Positions 1-7,764 of a stretch of DNA of 64,000 bases are shown here, piece after piece; the first letter of the stretch is position 1; each line of letters opens with the position of its first letter. Source of the DNA: Thermoplasmata archaeon (GTDB lineage Archaea > Thermoplasmatota > Thermoplasmata > Lutacidiplasmatales > UBA184); assembly GCA_028864975.1 (NCBI GenBank), contig JAGWLG010000003.1, positions 1 to 64,000 of the forward strand. The letters run 5' to 3'. A model generated the notes under the pieces. That model saw only the letters and a list, made by a program, of their open reading frames with translations, did not search any database and was not told where the DNA came from. A program made the translations under genes and the position numbers.

Positions 1-221
1 GCCCGACTTTCCCCATTGTCGACCTGCTTCAATCGAGCCGTTGCCGGCTCGGCCTTGGTCCTCGCTACGTGTCTCTCGGTTTCTTCCACTGTCGGTCTTT
101 CACCTATTGGTCTTGCTGTCTTTGGCGGCGCACTTCGTCGCTGGGCCGCCGGCTCGGTTGTCGAGCTGGTCGCACATCCTGATCCCTCGCGAAGGACGGG
201 GCGAAGGGCGCGGGGGAGCCG

Positions 222-765
222 CTACTCCGACGCCAGGGACCGGAGGAGGACCCGTAGCTCGTCGTACGACTCCCAGACATGGGATGGACCGCCGAGTTCG
301 TACAGGTCCACGTGGTAGCGTGTCCTGTTCCTCTTCTCGAGCATCACTACGACCCCTTCCCCCCTGTCCACGACCCCTTGCTCAGGAAGGAGATGTACCG
401 ACGTGGGAGCGAGGGTCCCGTCCAGGATTCGGTTCGAGAGGTAGTCGAGCTCCGCGGTGAGGCCGAGGAGCCGCCCTCCCCTCGGCCAGTAAAGAAGGAA
501 TCGGGTGATTTTCGCCTCCGCGACGATGCGGCGAAAGAGCCCGCATCTGGACCCGGTCCGACGGACCCCGCCACTCCTCCATCACCGCCACCGAGAGTCC
601 TTGGGCTCGCAGGTAGGCTGCGAAGGCCCGACGCACCTGCAGAGGGAAGGGCTCGCCGGTCGCGAGTTCGGCCCCGTGCTCGTGGAGGAGAGAGGCGACC
701 CAGGAAGGGATCGGGCTATGGGTACCCTCCCCCCACTCGGACGGACCCAAGAGCAGGGACGCCAT
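222..765 (-). pseudogene. Hypothetical protein interrupted by a +1 frameshift
   Basis: I do not recognise this gene. Coding starts at an ATG at 765 that overlaps the stop of the upstream regulator by one base (TGATG). It runs in one frame to a run of three G at 540-542. It must then skip one base to continue sensibly: the downstream frame reads a smooth, hydrophobic/charged protein segment (for example FRRIVAEAKITRFLLYWPRG) to a TAG at 222-224. Removing one G gives a protein of about 180 residues with no obvious domain, signal peptide or membrane span. The coupling to a winged-helix gene suggests a joint function. The break could be a real mutation, a programmed slip or a base-calling error in a G run. 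Confidence 0.55.
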
Positions 766-1127
766 CACGCCTCGAGCCACCGCTCGGCCGTGGCTCGGGG
801 CAAGTGGGGAGCACTAGTCCGAACGAGGGCGCGGAACTTGTCCAGGAACTGGAGCATTCCGGCCCCCCTGGGAGAAAGCTCCACGGCGACTCGGATTGAC
901 CGCCCCCGGGGGTGCTTCTCCCACTTGGCCCCCTTGGCGGCACGCACCCAGACCAGATCGTAGAGCTCGAGACCGTGTAGGGCGAGGCGGAAGCTCTCGG
1001 GATGGATGTTGGAGCCCTTGCGGACCTCGAGAGGGTCGTGGGGCCCGCCGTCGCGCAAGTTCTCCAGGATCACGGGGGCATGGGGATTCTGGATCACCCA
1101 TGTGAGCGGGTCCTCGGGCAGCTTCAT
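765..1127 (-). CDS. Winged-helix DNA-binding protein
   Basis: A 120-residue protein with the pattern of a single archaeal winged helix-turn-helix domain. Residues about 17-60 hold the helices (ILENLRDGG, then a helix pair ending in ALHGLELYDLVWVR). A basic wing follows around residues 63-80 (KGAKWEKHPRGRSIRV), and then a C-terminal helix suited to dimerisation. It is probably a local transcription regulator. Its stop overlaps the start of the next, frameshifted gene by one base, so the two form a unit. A TATA-like element and an inverted repeat lie just upstream, which would fit autoregulation. The family call is from pattern only. Confidence 0.7.
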   Translation of the reverse strand: MKLPEDPLTWVIQNPHAPVILENLRDGGPHDPLEVRKGSNIHPESFRLALHGLELYDLVWVRAAKGAKWEKHPRGRSIRVAVELSPRGAGMLQFLDKFRALVRTSAPHLPRATAERWLEA

Positions 1128-1577
1128 CGAGGGTCACTTCTGCCCCGGCAGGGAGCCGCTTACAAGTGACTTGAACGCGCCGAGGTTCATAAGGCCTCGT
1201 GAGGTCCTTCGTGTGGGGTGGCCTCGGGGTTCTGGGGGCTCTCCTTCGGAATCCACGACTTCGCGAGGGACTCCGAAGAACGGATGAACGGGGCCCGAGA
1301 AGCGAGCTTGGCCCGGGGAGCATAACCGACGAACTGCAGCCTGTGTTGAGCGACGCGCGCTGTTCGGAATAACCTACCCCTCGCTTCCGCTGAAAGGCCA
1401 GAGCTTGGCGCGTACCCCCATGGATTTGTACAAGCGACCTAGGCTGTAATCGCGAGGGAAGTCCAGGAGGGAGCATCATGAACGTTCTGAACGAGAGGGA
1501 TCCTCCCCTCGGTCAGGCGGCGGGTCGGACGTGATCCCCCGTCCCGGACGAGCGGAATCGAAACGGAAGAGAGCATG
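1128..1577. other. Intergenic region, 450 bases
   Basis: Apart from the candidate promoter and operator at its left end, I see no gene, RNA or repeat here. The open frames on both strands have the arginine/proline-rich composition of GC-driven chance frames. The right half lies downstream of the RnfD-like gene and would hold its 3' end. Confidence 0.5.
1133..1170 (-). promoter_or_regulatory. Candidate promoter and operator of the winged-helix gene
   Basis: On the minus strand the octamer CTTGTAAG (1159-1166) sits about 35 bases before the ATG at 1127, where an archaeal TATA box with a leader of roughly 9 bases would lie. The arms GTCACTT (1133-1139) and AAGTGAC (1164-1170) form a perfect 7-base inverted repeat that brackets the expected start of transcription. 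The regulatory role is inferred. Confidence 0.35.
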
Positions 1578-2846
1578 TCAGGGGCCTGGAACCGCCGCAG
1601 CCGCCGGCTCCTTGGACCGCTCAGGTGGGCGGCGCGGGATTCCTTGGCCACCTCCGGCGGCCCTGTCCCTGGCTGTCGTTCGGGGCGAGTTCCTGAGCCT
1701 TGCCGCTAGCGCGAGCGTGTTGCCCGCCAGCAGCGCCAGGAATGGCAAGATCGAGGACCACGACTGGTGGGCCGAGAGCGGGGTGCTCCCGAGGCTCCAG
1801 AGCGCGCCTAGCAGGACATAGAGAGCGCCGACCACCAAGCCGTACCGCCACATCCATCGGGTCTGGGAAGGCGCGCACCGAGGCTCGGGAACCATCCAGA
1901 GGCCGAAGAAGACGGTGATCGGGGAGAAGAGGACCGTGCCCAAGGCCGCGACGGACAGCCCGTTCTGGACACCGAGGACCAGCCCCTCGAGAGGGAGCGC
2001 GACCGCGAAGAAGGAGACGGGCAGCCACACCTGGCGAGGTTGACGGATGGTCAGAAGGATCCCGAGGAGCGCCACCAGGACCATCTCCACCTCCCGCGAG
2101 GCCGGGACGTGGGGGGCGGGCCAGCTGCCCACCTGCCACGAGATGGGCAGGGCCAAGAGCACGTAGCCCACCGTGATGCCCAGCGCCGTCGGGTTGAACC
2201 AAGGCCTTCCCGAGATGCGCAGCGCATGTCTCGGGACGAGCGCGGCCGCGGTCGACGCGAGGAGCAGGACGCCATAGTCCCCGGCGGCGCTCCCCCATGC
2301 CGCGTTCGGAGGTTGGAGGAGAAGGACGAGGAACATCGCGGTCGACAGCGCGGCGTCGGGGAAACGCAGGCCGTGGCGGAATCGTGCGAACTGGAGCGCC
2401 ATGTCCAGGGCGACCGCGAAGGCGACCACCAGGGCCCAGGCCTCGGCCCCGGGGACGGAGGACTGCCCTCCACCCACGAAGATGAGCGTGCCTAGGAAGA
2501 TCCACACCAGACGGACCGGGGGCAGTCTCCGAAGGACCTTCGTGATCAGGGTCCTTCGACGAGGAGCGCGGTCGGTCTCGTCCCCGCTGGAGGGCCCCTT
2601 GGTCACGTGGCTCGCGGGTTCGGGCCCCCGCGGGGGGAGGAGGGCCTGGGGTGGTTCGCCAGAGCGCTCCGGAGGGATGCCCTCTCCAATCGAGGACGGC
2701 CCGGAGGGGTCACTCGGGGCCCCGCGGGGCAAGAGGTACCAGGCGATCTGGCACCGAGGGCAGAGCTTTCCCAGGATGAGCTCGGTTTGGCACGAGGGGC
2801 ACCGCGCCAGGTCGGATGCCTTCCCCTCAGGGTCGTCGGAACTCAC
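1578..2846 (-). CDS. Zinc-ribbon RnfD/NqrB-like membrane protein
   Basis: A 422-residue protein. Residues 16-32 form a CxxC-x9-CxxC zinc ribbon (C16, C19, C29, C32), followed by a proline-rich linker. About ten hydrophobic segments follow (residues about 90-400). The membrane part resembles the NqrB/RnfD/RnfE family: a stretch like SGRPWFNPTALGI matches the RGRHxFNPAAFG signature, and WMVPEPRCAPSQ matches the MATDPVTAPxT region. NqrB and RnfD carry covalent FMN on a threonine in an SGAT-type motif, which I cannot find, so flavin binding is doubtful. Its ATG overlaps the stop of the CuA-PKD gene by four bases, so the two are probably made together. Transfer of electrons across the membrane to or from that cupredoxin is an inference. 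Confidence 0.7.
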   Translation of the reverse strand: MSSDDPEGKASDLARCPSCQTELILGKLCPRCQIAWYLLPRGAPSDPSGPSSIGEGIPPERSGEPPQALLPPRGPEPASHVTKGPSSGDETDRAPRRRTLITKVLRRLPPVRLVWIFLGTLIFVGGGQSSVPGAEAWALVVAFAVALDMALQFARFRHGLRFPDAALSTAMFLVLLLQPPNAAWGSAAGDYGVLLLASTAAALVPRHALRISGRPWFNPTALGITVGYVLLALPISWQVGSWPAPHVPASREVEMVLVALLGILLTIRQPRQVWLPVSFFAVALPLEGLVLGVQNGLSVAALGTVLFSPITVFFGLWMVPEPRCAPSQTRWMWRYGLVVGALYVLLGALWSLGSTPLSAHQSWSSILPFLALLAGNTLALAARLRNSPRTTARDRAAGGGQGIPRRPPERSKEPAAAAVPGP

Positions 2847-5356
2847 CCCTTCCCTCCGGGGGATGGCCGCCGCGCGGCCGACTCCCGCTTTCTCGCAGAC
2901 AGTGCAGCTCGTCCCCTCGGGCGCTCCTTCTCCGCGCGAGCAGGAAGTGCCGATCCCTCCCCTCGACCGTTACTGTCCGTCCCCTTGGGGGGAGGCTCGT
3001 TTCGGCCTCGGGACTTGACGTGCGACGGGCTCTCAGAGGATCCGTCCGACGAGGTTCCCTTGCCCGCGTGGGGCCGACGCGGGCCCCGGACCAAGAGAAG
3101 GAGAGTCCCCATCGCCATCAAACCGAGCAAGGCGAGCGCGGTCGACGCAGGGTTGCCGATCCCGTTCCACGGGACCTGGGCCTGCGCGCTCCAACGTGCT
3201 CCACCCGGTGCTGTGGAGGGCGCGGCTGACACGGTGACCGTCGTCGAGCAGTTGACCGCGTACCCTTCACTGTCTTCGACCCTCACGAAGGCAAGGTAGG
3301 TGCCCGCCCGGTGGTACATCTCGTGGGCGGTCAGTCCTGTCCGGTTCGTCGTCCCGTCCCCGAAGTTCCAGAGAAACGGCCCGGGATAGCTCCCCGATCC
3401 ACCGGTGAGACGCAAGGAGAAGTTCACGAGGAACGGAGGAGCCAACGAAGAGGACGAGGACGTGGCCGTGGCCATCAGCGAGCCCACCAGGGCGGGACCT
3501 ACGCTGACGTTCGCCTCGGCGGTCGCCAGCGCGCCATGAGCGTCGCTCACGGTGGCCCGAAGCGTGTAGTTCCCTCCCGAGAGCGGAGGGGTCGCGTAGA
3601 TGTGATCGGCCCCCGTGCAGGCCGGGTCCGTGCATCCGGACGCGGAGGAAGCGTCCCCCCACCACCACTCGACGGGGGAGTACGGAGCGACCCCCCCGGC
3701 CAGGGAGGCGACGGCGTCGACGCTCATCGGGGCCTCTCCCAGGCTCCGGTTCGTCACCACTTGCAGGCGGAGTCCGGTGAAGCTGACGTTCGTGGAGGCT
3801 CCCGCCACGTCCCCCCTCGAGTCCGTCGCCGTGGCGGTCACGACGAACGAGCCGGGAGCGGAATATCGGTGGGTGGCCTGGACACCGGAGCCAAGGCCAC
3901 CATCGCCGAAGCTCCAAGCCACCGAGTATCCACCGGTCCCGCCCGTGATCGAGGCGGTCGCCGTCACGTTGATCGGCACCGAGCCCGTGAAGGGGTCCGC
4001 CGTCACCCGGAGCGCGAGGGGCTGCACGGACCCTCCCGAGACCAAGATGGTTGGTGCATTCCCGATGCCGGAGCGACCGCTCGCGTCCGTCACCACGACC
4101 TGAGGAGTGAAGCTGCCCGCCGACCGGAAGACGTGTTCCACGGCAATCCCACTCGCCCAACTGCCGTCCCCGAACGTCCAGTTCGCCCGGAGGGGAGAGG
4201 TCCCTCCGCTCGCGTTCGCCGATAGATTGACGTGGAGCCACGCCGGACCGCTTGTCCGGTCGGCGAGCGCGGTTACCTGGAGCGGCGAAGGCGACGAGAC
4301 GGAGACCGAGGTCCAGACCCTGCTGGTCGCCCCCGTCGCATCCATGACGGTCAGGAGCGCGGCGTAGCTACCCCCCACGCTGTAGGTGTGGTTCACGACC
4401 GCGCCCGCGGTTTGGCCTCCGTCGCCGAAGTCCCACGCGTAGGTGTAGGGAAGGAGACCTCCGCTCACCGTAGAGGAGAAGCTGACGGCCAAGGGAGCGG
4501 TTCCCGTGGAGGGGGTCGCCGAGGCGCTCGCGAGCAGCGGAGGAGGACCGAGGACCGAGACCGCGACGCTCGCCTGGGACTCCTCGCCCGCGCTGTCGGT
4601 CAGGGTGAGGACGGCTCGGTAGGTCCCTACCGAAGTGTAGGTGTGGGAGGGGTCTTGGAGGGTCGAGCTGGCGCCATCGCCAAAGTCCCAGGAGTAGGCA
4701 TACGGGGGCGTCCCTCCCGATCCCCCGCCGGTGAAATTGACCGTCAGAGGAGGATGCCCCTGAACGGGACCTCCGCTCGCGGTCGCGGTGGGGGCCCCGG
4801 GGGCGGGGCCGATGTCGATGATGCCTTGGGACATGCTGCCATGCCCAGGGCCGCAGTAGGTCGTGCAGTAGACCTGGTCGCCGCTCTCGGCGACGAAGGG
4901 GGCCACGAAGCTTCCGCTGTTCCAAGAGCCCACGGGGGCGGCCATGCTGATCAAGAGCCCTCTCGACGCCGAGAGGATCCCCACCCCGTGCTGGTCCGCC
5001 CCGCCGACCCCGGCGTCCGGGGGGTAGCTCGTGGCGTTGATGTTCACCGTCCAACCTTCGTACAGATGCCAGGAGCTGGTGTCGTTCTGCCCGGTGCGGG
5101 AGTCGGTGATCCAGAAGCCGTAGTCGTAGGCGACCACGTCGAACCACTGGCCACCCGGTGAGCTGGCGGGGACCGACGGGTTCACGAGACCTCGCGGACA
5201 GCCGACCTTGCCTGGGAGGTCGCATCGGAGATCAGAGGGGAACAGGGTCCCGTACGCGGACAAGACAACAACGGCGGCGAGTCCTAACGTCGTCCCACGC
5301 CGAACCGCCTCCATGGAAGCAGGAGCCGCCCGAGGGCGATCCCGTACCTTCGTCAT
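2843..5356 (-). CDS. Extracellular CuA cupredoxin fused to six PKD domains, membrane anchored
   Basis: An 837-residue surface protein. An N-terminal hydrophobic segment (about 21-38) acts as signal or anchor. Residues about 70-185 form a cupredoxin domain with the complete CuA ligand set known from cytochrome oxidase subunit II and nitrous oxide reductase: H123, then C164-x3-C168-x3-H172-x2-M175. Six PKD domains follow (each with a WDFGDG-like core, about 185-730). A C-terminal transmembrane segment (about 745-765) and a basic, serine-rich tail end the protein. The start could also be the ATG at 5314. It is co-transcribed with the RnfD-like gene. A role as an outward-facing electron-transfer protein is inferred. 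It is not a normal oxidase subunit: there is no subunit II N-terminal hairpin, and no subunit I gene lies nearby. Confidence 0.85.
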   Translation of the reverse strand: MTKVRDRPRAAPASMEAVRRGTTLGLAAVVVLSAYGTLFPSDLRCDLPGKVGCPRGLVNPSVPASSPGGQWFDVVAYDYGFWITDSRTGQNDTSSWHLYEGWTVNINATSYPPDAGVGGADQHGVGILSASRGLLISMAAPVGSWNSGSFVAPFVAESGDQVYCTTYCGPGHGSMSQGIIDIGPAPGAPTATASGGPVQGHPPLTVNFTGGGSGGTPPYAYSWDFGDGASSTLQDPSHTYTSVGTYRAVLTLTDSAGEESQASVAVSVLGPPPLLASASATPSTGTAPLAVSFSSTVSGGLLPYTYAWDFGDGGQTAGAVVNHTYSVGGSYAALLTVMDATGATSRVWTSVSVSSPSPLQVTALADRTSGPAWLHVNLSANASGGTSPLRANWTFGDGSWASGIAVEHVFRSAGSFTPQVVVTDASGRSGIGNAPTILVSGGSVQPLALRVTADPFTGSVPINVTATASITGGTGGYSVAWSFGDGGLGSGVQATHRYSAPGSFVVTATATDSRGDVAGASTNVSFTGLRLQVVTNRSLGEAPMSVDAVASLAGGVAPYSPVEWWWGDASSASGCTDPACTGADHIYATPPLSGGNYTLRATVSDAHGALATAEANVSVGPALVGSLMATATSSSSSLAPPFLVNFSLRLTGGSGSYPGPFLWNFGDGTTNRTGLTAHEMYHRAGTYLAFVRVEDSEGYAVNCSTTVTVSAAPSTAPGGARWSAQAQVPWNGIGNPASTALALLGLMAMGTLLLLVRGPRRPHAGKGTSSDGSSESPSHVKSRGRNEPPPKGTDSNGRGEGSALPARAEKERPRGRAALSARKRESAARRPSPGGKG

Positions 5357-5918
5357 CCGCGCCGTCGACCCCCAGGGACCGATGTCCCCGAGGGCCGAGG
5401 TGTCGACAACGGCTCACGCCTACTTGAACCGCGAGGGGAACGGAAGGCCCTGGGCGGAGGACCTTCTCAGGGCCGTTCGCTCCTCCTTTCGTGCGGAGGG
5501 GGGCATCGGTGCTGGCGCACGCGCTCATGCGTTCGATGGGGAGGATGCTCTGCCGAAGGACGGCGAAGGGGATCGGGGAGCGGGGACTTGCGCAGGACGG
5601 GCGGAACCTCTTGGAGGGCCGGGACGAGTTGGACCCGGTCCTCGGGGCCTACCGCGACGGAGCGAGCTTCACGGGGGTGCCCGGAAGAACGCGGCGCGAG
5701 GCCCGCTGGCCGAGGAACCACTGGAGGAGCTCCAGCGGCAGCGCGATGTGTCTTGGGCGGCGCAACCGTGCTACATGTACTGGGGGCACGTGGCCGACGA
5801 CAGCTTCACCTCGATGAATGCGAGGTCGCCTTAGCTGACGTCCGAAACTCGGGTCCGGAATCGGTTCGATCCGCGCCGGGAGACGTCGGCTAGCTAGGGC
5901 TCGACTGGGGAACCCCGG
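5357..5918. other. Gene-free region, possible decayed coding remnant
   Basis: No intact gene is convincing in these 560 bases. The plus strand from about 5450 to 5830 gives protein-like stretches that move between frames (for example LLEGRDELDPVLGAYRDG, then a segment ending in a stop at 5834). This is what an old frameshifted gene would look like. I cannot assign a family, and the pattern may be chance in GC-rich DNA. I found no tRNA or RNase P landmarks. Confidence 0.3.
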
Positions 5919-6107
5919 TCAGTACGTCCGCGAGGAGACGGCGGCGCAGCCCTTGTGGCACCCCTCGCAGAACGAGGCGTTGCGCATCCGACGATGGCGG
6001 TTCATGGGATGTCCACAGATCGCACAGATCGCCCCCGGGACCTCTCGATCGTGGATTGCCAGTTCGACCATCCGGTTCTGGATGGCCGCGGGGGAGCGCT
6101 TGGGCAT
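5919..6107 (-). CDS. Small zinc-finger protein
   Basis: A 62-residue protein whose second half holds a four-cysteine finger: CAIC, a histidine/arginine-rich linker, then CEGC with one further cysteine. This arrangement recurs in small archaeal zinc-finger proteins of unknown function. I chose the ATG at 6107 because a TATA-like CTCTTATC (about 6133-6142) would place transcription only a few bases before it. A GTG at 6122 is the alternative. No close neighbour in the same direction suggests a partner. Confidence 0.65.
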   Translation of the reverse strand: MPKRSPAAIQNRMVELAIHDREVPGAICAICGHPMNRHRRMRNASFCEGCHKGCAAVSSRTY

Positions 6108-6340
6108 CGGCCATGGCAGCACCGTGAGGTGATAAGAGCGGCCCGCCGCCGGTCACACCCTGCTGGGAGCGGCTGGCGTGGTGTCGAGGAAGGGAGCCCC
6201 GGTTGCGCCCACGCCTCGGACCTCAGAAGGCACTTGGCCTCCCACGCTCGCGTCAACGTCCCCGCAGGGAGCACCTCGGGCCGTTGACTGGCCGAAGCCG
6301 GCGGGGTTCCACGAAAGCGACGGAGCTCGGGAGGAGCCGG

Positions 6341-6613
6341 TCACTGGACGAGCGTCGTGTCGATGACCTCGACGCTCTCGACGTGGGGCACGCCCTGGAG
6401 CGCCTTCTCGACCTGCTCCTGGAGACCCCCCGTGTCGGGGATGTGGACCGAGATGAGGAGCGCCTTCAGGCCGAAGGCGATGTCGCGCACCTGCATGCCC
6501 CGGAGCTTCGCGTCCTTGGGCATGGCCTCGCGGGCCTTCTCGGCGAGCGTCTTCATGTCGACGTCGACCCCCGTCGGCATGACCCGGACGACGAGTCCGA
6601 CCGTGCTTCCCAT
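6341..6613 (-). CDS. ef1b: Translation elongation factor 1-beta (aEF1B)
   Basis: A 90-residue protein, the usual length for archaeal EF-1-beta, the nucleotide-exchange factor that recharges EF-1A with GTP. Recognisable family features are the N-terminal beta strand GLVVRVMPTGVDVDM, the central segment AFGLKALLISVHIPD, and the C-terminal VESVEVIDTTLVQ that packs against EF-1A. It lies 27 bases downstream of a zinc-ribbon gene, an association I recall as common in archaea. It is the last gene of the aglB-led operon. Confidence 0.95.
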   Translation of the reverse strand: MGSTVGLVVRVMPTGVDVDMKTLAEKAREAMPKDAKLRGMQVRDIAFGLKALLISVHIPDTGGLQEQVEKALQGVPHVESVEVIDTTLVQ

Positions 6614-6640
6614 GTTCCTGGATCCCTCGCGATCGAGGGC

Positions 6641-6889
6641 CTACGGGCCCTGGAAGCTGCACGCGCGGCAGCGGTAGCCCACTGACTGGTCCCGGCACTG
6701 TGCGCAGCGTCCGAGCCCGGGCTCGCCGCACTTCGGGCAGTTGAAGGCGACCACGCCCCACCCGATGAGGGTCCGGCCGCAGGAAGAGCAATTCTGCGCG
6801 GGAACGCCGGGAGTCGAGGACCTGGCCGACGCTGCACCCGCTGGGGAGGCGGCGGGGGTCGCGGGGGCCCGCATCTCCGGAGCGCTCAC
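6641..6889 (-). CDS. Zinc-ribbon protein of the HVO_2753/DUF1610 type
   Basis: An 82-residue protein with an alanine-rich N-terminus (about 1-30) and two four-cysteine units: CSSC with CPKC, then CAQC with CRAC. Small double zinc-ribbon proteins of this kind usually sit beside the EF-1-beta gene in archaea and are thought to act in RNA or translation-related binding. The GTG start at 6889 overlaps the stop of the upstream secreted-protein gene by four bases (GTGA). The exact function is unknown. Confidence 0.85.
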   Translation of the reverse strand: MSAPEMRAPATPAASPAGAASARSSTPGVPAQNCSSCGRTLIGWGVVAFNCPKCGEPGLGRCAQCRDQSVGYRCRACSFQGP

Positions 6890-7764
6890 GGGTTCTTCTT
6901 CCTACGAGGGCGGCGGGGGCCGAAAAATAGGAGCGATATAAAGATGGCAAGGACCGTCACGGAGATGCCCGAGAGGTAGTAGAGCGTGTAGTCGGGCGCG
7001 GGCGCCGGGACGTAGAAGCTCACGTCCATCGATGGCTGCCCGTTCGCGAACTCGAGGACCCCGGCCCCGCCCACCAGGGTCAGCGTGAACGTGTGGTAAC
7101 CTGAGGAAAGGCCCAGCGTGGTGTAGTTGTACTTGATCTGGGCACTGCCCGCGGGGAGCAGGCTGGGGACCCGAAGGCTGCCGACGACCGAACCGTCCAA
7201 GGCCACCTGGATGACGGCGCCATCCACCCCGAAGTTGTTCGGGTTCTCGACCGTCGCGGAGATGATGTAGGGGACCACGACCTGGAACTGCCGGGAGAAG
7301 ACTTGGGTCAGGTTCTGGGCGCCGTGACCGACGCCATGGCTCGTCACGTTGAACTCGAGCGTGTAGGTGCCCGTGTGGTTGATCCCGCCTACCGTGGCGT
7401 TGACGTACTGGGCGATGAAGGCGCCCGACGGAGGGGTGACGAACGACCCCGCGGTGTCTGCGCCCACGAGCTGCGTCGTGAAGGTGTAGTTCCCGACGAC
7501 GGAGCCGTTCAAGCGCTCGGCGGGCCCGCCTTGGGCATAGGCGACGAACTTCCCCGAGCCGTTCAACGAGAGCAGGGAGGGGCCGGTGATCGAGACGCTG
7601 AAGGGTGGATAGTTCGTGCTCGAACCTCGCGAAACGCCCACGGCTGGGGTGAGCAGCGAGACGACCAACAGGGCGATGACAGCTCCCAACAAGAGAAAAG
7701 GTCGGAGGGTCGGGGAAGGGGAGGTGGGCGCAGGGGCCCCGCTGCGGAGCTTCTTCGCGATCAT
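6886..7764 (-). CDS. Secreted, membrane-anchored protein of unknown function
   Basis: A 292-residue protein with an N-terminal hydrophobic segment (about 22-42), an extracellular beta-rich region with several N-x-S/T sequons, and a C-terminal transmembrane segment (about 262-282) ending in a basic RRPRRKK tail. I do not recognise a family. The pattern of two Ig-like beta modules fits CARDB-like or NEW3-like folds. Its ATG overlaps the aglB stop by four bases (ATGA), and its own stop overlaps the zinc-ribbon GTG by four bases. It is therefore translated together with the glycosyltransferase and may assist or be modified by it, which is inference. Confidence 0.75.
   Translation of the reverse strand: MIAKKLRSGAPAPTSPSPTLRPFLLLGAVIALLVVSLLTPAVGVSRGSSTNYPPFSVSITGPSLLSLNGSGKFVAYAQGGPAERLNGSVVGNYTFTTQLVGADTAGSFVTPPSGAFIAQYVNATVGGINHTGTYTLEFNVTSHGVGHGAQNLTQVFSRQFQVVVPYIISATVENPNNFGVDGAVIQVALDGSVVGSLRVPSLLPAGSAQIKYNYTTLGLSSGYHTFTLTLVGGAGVLEFANGQPSMDVSFYVPAPAPDYTLYYLSGISVTVLAIFISLLFFGPRRPRRKKNP

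Noticed and set aside
16..318. Left-edge open frame with a hydrophobic start
   Set aside because: The hydrophobic stretch is followed by arginine-rich chance-like sequence that overlaps the better supported minus-strand gene end, and no family is seen.
5357..5918. Possible RNase P or SRP RNA in the gene-free region
   Set aside because: None of the conserved sequence landmarks I know for these RNAs was found on either strand.
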